Virus record (IMG/VR): IMGVR_UViG_3300037264_000202
Span: 1 to 25,788 of that record
Source: a virus
DNA: 25,788 nt
Strand: one strand, 5' to 3'
The position numbers and the translations under genes are program-made. Within the stretch, counting starts at the first letter, position 1, and the number at the start of each line of letters is the position of its first letter. Below the pieces are notes generated by a model, which did not search any database, was not told where the DNA came from, and was given only the letters and a program-made list of their open reading frames with translations. Positions 21,466 through 25,788 of the stretch are shown here, piece after piece.

Positions 21466-24400
21466 CTACGTAAACTTCAAGAAGTTCTGTCGGTTGCTGA
21501 AGAAGAAGTTACCAACGATTTCGGAACCATCTCCTGGTGTTGATGGGTTTACGTTCAAAACTGCTGTTGAGAACAACGAACCTTTATCACCTACGATCAC
21601 AAATTCTGGGAATGGAATTGGGATCAGTCCAGTGACAAGTGTCGCTGCGGTATTAACGTCTCCACGACTGTTAAGTTCTCTAACTGACACAATGGCACCC
21701 GAAGTGCCAGGGTTGGTGATCGAGATAACTTGTACCGGGATTGTAACACTACCACCTGGATTCAGGTAGATACCGTCGATCACGAGCGAGGTTTCTGGGC
21801 GTCCAAGTGTTCGTGGCGTGGCCTCTCCAGCCTCTGAGACTAGGGTAGTTAGCTCTCCAATGTTGACTGCACCATTCAGTAGGGGTACGTCAACTAGACG
21901 ACGAACGGGGTCGGTATTGGCGATTGCTACTTCATAGACATCGCTCAACGAGCCAATGCCGCTAACAAAGACCACGATGCCGTTAGCAAACGCGCGACCA
22001 CCAGTAAAGAAGCGTGCTGTCTCTCTACGACCGTTTTCGAGCTTGAACTCGTTTACGTGGTAGATAGCCTCATCACCAATGTTCAAGAATCCGTCTACAC
22101 AGATAGCACCACCCGTTCCCATAAAGTCTGGATCTGTGCTTCCTGGCTTAACTGGTGGGGTATTGTAGTCTTGATCGCTCAAGCCGCGATAGCGTTCTTG
22201 GGTGCCGGCGTCGGGCGTGTTGGTAAACGTCAATGCATTATTGACTGTCGTGATCGTTACCTTGCGCGTAACCTCGCCACGGCTTGTCACACCACCCCCA
22301 ACGAATGGAGACGTTGGACGCGATGGTGTTCTTGTACTTGGCGTAAGCTGTAGAACATCCACGTCGATTGGGTTAATGATGCCATTTAGGATCGCTCGTT
22401 GGCGCTCGCCTAGAGGAGCCTCCTGTCCGAACTGGGCAAAAAAGCTAGCGACGCGATAGTTGCATCGAATGCCGTTAGATCCCAAACTGAAGTTGACATC
22501 TGTGATGCCATGGTTTCTGATGCCGATTCTGCCGCTTGCGTCTGGATCGTTGTTAGAGAAGCCGTCAAACGAGATGGTTGGCATACCAACTACTTCTACT
22601 TGAGCAAACGTAGAGGTTGCTGCGGGCGCGATTAGACCTTGGAGACGACGCATGGCGCGATCTTCCATAATCTGGAGCGATGTATTAGTTCCCTGTGGTG
22701 GGAAATTCCATGGACCAAACTGCTCATCAATCACGATTGACTCAGCGTCACTATCTGTGAGTAGTTGTCCGCTTACCCAAACTGAGGGAAATGACATGCC
22801 ATATCTTGTTGGTGACAAGATTGGAATTGCCACACCTGATAATCTGAGATAAGGCGCGATGAGCAAACTTGGATCAACAACGTCAGCTAGACCTGAACTA
22901 GTAGAGTCGAGAGCCTGTTCGGCTAGCGTAACAAGATTGCGGAAGATGAAGTCTGACGACATGCCAGAGCCCGCGATGATTGGTAGCTCTGCCAGTAGTG
23001 TGCCCTCTGGATACTCTTCGAACGCACGCAGAGGATCACGAGGATCAATTGTAAGCTGACCAACTTCGGTTAGCGTGATCGGTAGATAATGTTCGCCTGT
23101 GCGCCAGCGTCTACCAGACGTAGCTGGTGTGTTGCCGATGTTGAAGTCTTCTGTCCACTGTCCGAATCCTGCTGGCGACTCATCACCTTCGGGACCGTAA
23201 ACCGTGCCAGAAGGTAGAACAACGTAGGCAGAAATCTTGTCGTCCGTTCCCTTAAATGGAGCTAGTGGGCTTAGGTCTCTGTTGATCTCATAGTCGTTAA
23301 CGAACTGACCGCTTGATCCTGCGATACTTAGTGGTTGGCCTTCGATCTGATTCTCAACATTGCCCCACGCCGAGTTGGCAAGTTTGAACGCGCCAGATAC
23401 GGAGCTAACCAGAATGCCGGATGCAATGTATGCTCTTCCGTAGAAGCGCTTCGCGTGGTCGGCCACTCTGTTGTAGAAGTTTAGAACCCAGTTTTGTGCA
23501 GCGTCACGTCTGTTGTTGATGAGACGAATTTGGCCAGACTCATTGCCACCAAGGTTCGACAAAGGCATTGCTGGGTCGATACGGCTTTGGAAGTCGGGAT
23601 GTTGTGCGGCGATGCTGCCAATATCAGGCGCGAGACCAAAACCGGGAGACTCTAGACCAAGATTCAGTGGTGCTGATTGATACTTCTTGAAGTATGTCCA
23701 GTGCTCAATACCCTTGAGAGCAGCCTTTAGTTCTAGGTCGCTGGGCTTGTAGGAGCGCAGAATACCAACGGAGTCTGTGAACTGAACAGAGAAGTTAGTC
23801 CATGCTGGCTGGAACACAATGCCAGATGCTGGCGTGTCGAGACCATCTAGAGGAGCTAGGATTGGTGAGTTGATCCAACCCTCTTGGTGAGCGCCAAGCA
23901 GTCTGACTCTACGGGCTTGTTTGATAAGATCGTCACCATAGCCCAATTGGATCGTGTGGTCTAGTCCACTAGCAGCACCAAGGTCTGATACGATGTTGAG
24001 TAGGTCGCTTTCGCGCAGCGAGAATGGCACGCGGCGATTGACAAGTTTGACCGCTTGCTCAGACATACTCCAATACCAGTCGTATGCAGTTGCCTCAAGA
24101 ACACGCGTAACTACTTCACTCAACGGCGTGGCGTCGAACTGGAATCGGATGGCAGATGCAGTTCCACCAAGATTCGCTTCTAGTTGCGCAACGGTTGGGA
24201 TCTTGTTGATGTCAAACCGGATCTCGTTCTGATCAACAGCCAGTTGGATGGCTCGCACAATCTGAGGGTATGTAGCTCCCTGCTCTAGGATCTTGCGATA
24301 CTCCTTGAACTTTTCTTCTGAGATTTGACCATTTAGGTCTTCAAAGCCGTCGATGATACGGATTGCTCTCGCGATAGAGATCGCACCAGAACCTGGATTG

Positions 24401-24822
24401 ACTGGACCCAAATCTTCTGTGATGATTCGAACACTATCAAGCTGACGCCGAGTGTCAGCGATATTGATATTCAGAACCGTGCCACCGTTTGCGGTGATGT
24501 TGTATTCAGAGTGAGTGATCTCACCGCTGACTAAAAACTCACCGATAGTGAATCCGATAATCCGACCTACGCTGGGTGCTTGTCCGCTAGCGCCATGAAA
24601 CGCTTTTGGGTCGTCTCGTGTTGGAACCCAGGTTGTAGCGAATGAGTGCGGTGTCGTATTGAATCCGAACGTTGCATTGATTTGGATTAGCGCCGCTTCT
24701 AGATGCGCGCCGGGTTGGCCAGATGGAATTAACCCTGATGGAAACGTGATGACGGGCCGACAGTCACCGAGACCGAGCCCTGCTACATCGATTAGGCTTC
24801 CATTGAGATTGAAGTTTGGCAT
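21466..24822 (-). CDS. Tail/baseplate hub-like virion protein
   Basis: 1118 residues, rich in beta-strand, Gly, Thr and Asn, with few Cys, as in virion proteins. Residues 85-135 (GRIIGFTIGEFLVSGEIT, then ANGGTVLNINIADTRRQLDS) match the domain in phage hub and tail proteins where an FxGxI strand precedes a 'DPR' type turn. Another hub-like segment, ATPLSEVVTRVLEATAYDWYW, follows near 230-255. The rest is mostly beta-sheet and may be several repeated domains. It is the first gene in this window to be clearly structural; the TGATG overlap ties it to the upstream gene. Which tail part it forms is uncertain. Confidence 0.75.
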   Translation of the reverse strand: MPNFNLNGSLIDVAGLGLGDCRPVITFPSGLIPSGQPGAHLEAALIQINATFGFNTTPHSFATTWVPTRDDPKAFHGASGQAPSVGRIIGFTIGEFLVSGEITHSEYNITANGGTVLNINIADTRRQLDSVRIITEDLGPVNPGSGAISIARAIRIIDGFEDLNGQISEEKFKEYRKILEQGATYPQIVRAIQLAVDQNEIRFDINKIPTVAQLEANLGGTASAIRFQFDATPLSEVVTRVLEATAYDWYWSMSEQAVKLVNRRVPFSLRESDLLNIVSDLGAASGLDHTIQLGYGDDLIKQARRVRLLGAHQEGWINSPILAPLDGLDTPASGIVFQPAWTNFSVQFTDSVGILRSYKPSDLELKAALKGIEHWTYFKKYQSAPLNLGLESPGFGLAPDIGSIAAQHPDFQSRIDPAMPLSNLGGNESGQIRLINNRRDAAQNWVLNFYNRVADHAKRFYGRAYIASGILVSSVSGAFKLANSAWGNVENQIEGQPLSIAGSSGQFVNDYEINRDLSPLAPFKGTDDKISAYVVLPSGTVYGPEGDESPAGFGQWTEDFNIGNTPATSGRRWRTGEHYLPITLTEVGQLTIDPRDPLRAFEEYPEGTLLAELPIIAGSGMSSDFIFRNLVTLAEQALDSTSSGLADVVDPSLLIAPYLRLSGVAIPILSPTRYGMSFPSVWVSGQLLTDSDAESIVIDEQFGPWNFPPQGTNTSLQIMEDRAMRRLQGLIAPAATSTFAQVEVVGMPTISFDGFSNNDPDASGRIGIRNHGITDVNFSLGSNGIRCNYRVASFFAQFGQEAPLGERQRAILNGIINPIDVDVLQLTPSTRTPSRPTSPFVGGGVTSRGEVTRKVTITTVNNALTFTNTPDAGTQERYRGLSDQDYNTPPVKPGSTDPDFMGTGGAICVDGFLNIGDEAIYHVNEFKLENGRRETARFFTGGRAFANGIVVFVSGIGSLSDVYEVAIANTDPVRRLVDVPLLNGAVNIGELTTLVSEAGEATPRTLGRPETSLVIDGIYLNPGGSVTIPVQVISITNPGTSGAIVSVRELNSRGDVNTAATLVTGLIPIPFPEFVIVGDKGSLFSTAVLNVNPSTPGDGSEIVGNFFFSNRQNFLKFT

Positions 24823-25274
24823 CAGCTACGAATTAGACTGAATGGTGGTTCTAGTTTTGAAATATTTCTGTGCTCTTGTTCTCGCACACCGTCAGTTCTC
24901 AACCAGTTGATTGTAAGAATGTCATGACGAAGATAACCAACACCAACAGCTTCGTCTGAGTATGGCGACGGTCCGTTGAGCAGCCTACGAACTCTCTTAG
25001 CAAAGAAGTATCCAAGGGCGTCTGGAACACAGTTGATTTGTTCGCCACTTTGATCACGCCATGCATATGCCATATGACGAATTTTCCGCCCATGCTCTGC
25101 ACAGAATTGTTTGAGTCGTATCCATGGACTAGGCTCTACTAGATCGGCTCTGTCTTCTGATTGATAGACTTCTGAACCGTCATCTAGAAGAACGACCCAA
25201 AAGCTATTGAATGGGCACTCCTCCAATCTCGTGGCGAGATGGTAGGAGTCCCTTGCGACTTCCTTCGTATTCAT
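24822..25274 (-). CDS. Unknown protein between virion genes
   Basis: 150 residues, not recognised. It has a charged helical start, a short hydrophobic strand FWVVLLDDGSEVYQSED (25-41) and an Arg-rich middle (FFAKRVRRLL, 89-98). Two cysteines (C20 and C58), no zinc pattern. A tail accessory or a chaperone is possible from position alone. The ribosome binding site AGGA is 6 bases before the ATG, and is partly held in a small hairpin with the upstream stop codon in its loop. TGATG couples it to the hub-like gene. Confidence 0.75.
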   Translation of the reverse strand: MNTKEVARDSYHLATRLEECPFNSFWVVLLDDGSEVYQSEDRADLVEPSPWIRLKQFCAEHGRKIRHMAYAWRDQSGEQINCVPDALGYFFAKRVRRLLNGPSPYSDEAVGVGYLRHDILTINWLRTDGVREQEHRNISKLEPPFSLIRS

Positions 25275-25280
25275 ACCCTG

Positions 25281-25293
25281 TCCTTTTAGAGGA
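25281..25293 (-). promoter_or_regulatory. Small hairpin over a ribosome binding site
   Basis: TCCT and AGGA pair around a 5-base loop CTAAA on the minus strand; AGGA is the ribosome binding site of the next gene and TAA in the loop is the stop of the previous one. A 4-bp stem is weak alone, but the layout is the same as at ssb, so coupling of translation is plausible. Confidence 0.3.
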
Positions 25294-25788
25294 ACTCAAT
25301 GATCATGAAGAAACCAAAGTTGTTTCTCTGACCCACTGCCTCTGGTGATGTTGATAGGCACGCAAAGAAGTCGTGCCGAACGTCCGACGTATTATGGTCG
25401 TTGAACTGTAGCTGATTATCGATCGCACCAGCACCAGCCATCTGGGTCCATGCCGTATCGCTGATCGGCTCAAAGCCCTGAATCTTCAAGTTGGTGACGA
25501 TCGAAGTCACGTTATCGACACCGCTAGTCGCGTTCAGGATGACTGCTCGCAATGCGGCATTTTGCGTTCTTACTGAGACAGCGCCTGATGGCACAAATCG
25601 AATCAGTAGTGTTCCAGAAGCGATCGGAACTGTGCTAATTGCAACCGCCCCGGCACCGTTGATGTTTACCGTGCTAGAGGTTACGTACTTGTTGTTGATT
25701 AGCTGACCGCTAGCGCGAAGTCCCCAAGGGGCTACGCCTAGATTGGTCCCGCTCATATTCGTGATGAACGTCTTATCCTGGTAGTGAT
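25286..25788 (-). CDS. Virion structural protein, start probably outside the window
   Basis: At least 156 residues from the ATG at 25756, but the frame stays open to the right edge, reading HYQDKTFITN before that Met, and there is no ribosome binding site before it, so the true start is probably further upstream. The sequence is beta-rich and low in charge, with a repeated Ala/Gly/Thr/Val texture (for example NINGAGAVAISTVPIASGT) typical of tail or fibre proteins. No enzymatic motif. It is 11 bases upstream of the next gene. Confidence 0.7.
   Translation of the reverse strand, partial: HYQDKTFITNMSGTNLGVAPWGLRASGQLINNKYVTSSTVNINGAGAVAISTVPIASGTLLIRFVPSGAVSVRTQNAALRAVILNATSGVDNVTSIVTNLKIQGFEPISDTAWTQMAGAGAIDNQLQFNDHNTSDVRHDFFACLSTSPEAVGQRNNFGFFMIIEFL

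Noticed and set aside
1-25788. tRNA genes, CRISPR arrays, insertion sequences, integrase or attachment sites
   Set aside because: No gap is large enough for a tRNA outside genes, no regularly spaced repeats were seen, and no transposase or integrase motif occurs in any frame.

Overview
The window is a densely packed segment of a large tailed dsDNA bacteriophage genome (Caudoviricetes-like, probably a lytic phage with a genome well above this window in size). This rests on gene content: phage tail/virion proteins next to a complete phage replication set, a T4 gp1-type deoxynucleoside monophosphate kinase, a phage-sized sigma factor, and all 29 recognised genes on the minus strand with almost no intergenic DNA. 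Base composition is in the mid-40s % GC by eye. Nothing in the sequence fixes the host; the sigma-70-type factor, the DnaE/DnaB/DnaG/RecA homologues and strong AGGAG-type ribosome binding sites only say a bacterium. No tRNA, rRNA, CRISPR, insertion sequence, integrase or attachment site was seen, and no stretch longer than about 45 bases lacks a gene.

Reading in the direction of transcription (right to left): (1) 25788-21466, virion proteins: an adhesin- or tail-like protein open at the window edge, an unknown 150-residue protein and a 1118-residue tail/baseplate hub-like protein. (2) 21421-9233, replication and repair: an unknown protein, RecA, a small Vsr/DUF559-type endonuclease, a DnaB-type helicase, a DnaG-type primase, a HAD phosphatase, a dNMP kinase, a Cas4/AddB-like nuclease with two cysteine clusters, a SprT-like metalloprotease, an FmdB-like zinc-ribbon protein, a DnaE-type polymerase III alpha subunit with an intact PHP site, two unknown proteins and SSB. 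(3) 9226-8597, a sigma factor. (4) 8600-2575, an island of five different glycosyltransferases with two small unknown genes. (5) 2582-1, a nucleotide-metabolism tail: xanthine-guanine phosphoribosyltransferase, an IMP dehydrogenase/GMP reductase-family enzyme, a SLOG-fold nucleotide-binding protein, a cupin protein and the start of one more gene.

The genes fit together as one program: a phage-encoded replisome with its own polymerase, helicase, primase, SSB and recombinase; enzymes that feed and edit the nucleotide pool; a sigma factor that may redirect host RNA polymerase to a later gene class; and a sugar-transfer pathway whose acceptor (phage DNA, virion protein or host surface) cannot be read from the sequence. 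Most junctions are ATGA, TGATG or 8-base overlaps, so translation is probably coupled along the whole operon. The most unusual points are the five-enzyme glycosyltransferase island including a GT4 enzyme with an inserted zinc ribbon and a DUF4214-like tail, the purine module with a short-flap GuaB/GuaC-like enzyme, and small hairpins that bury the ribosome binding site at the ssb junction and probably at one or two others.
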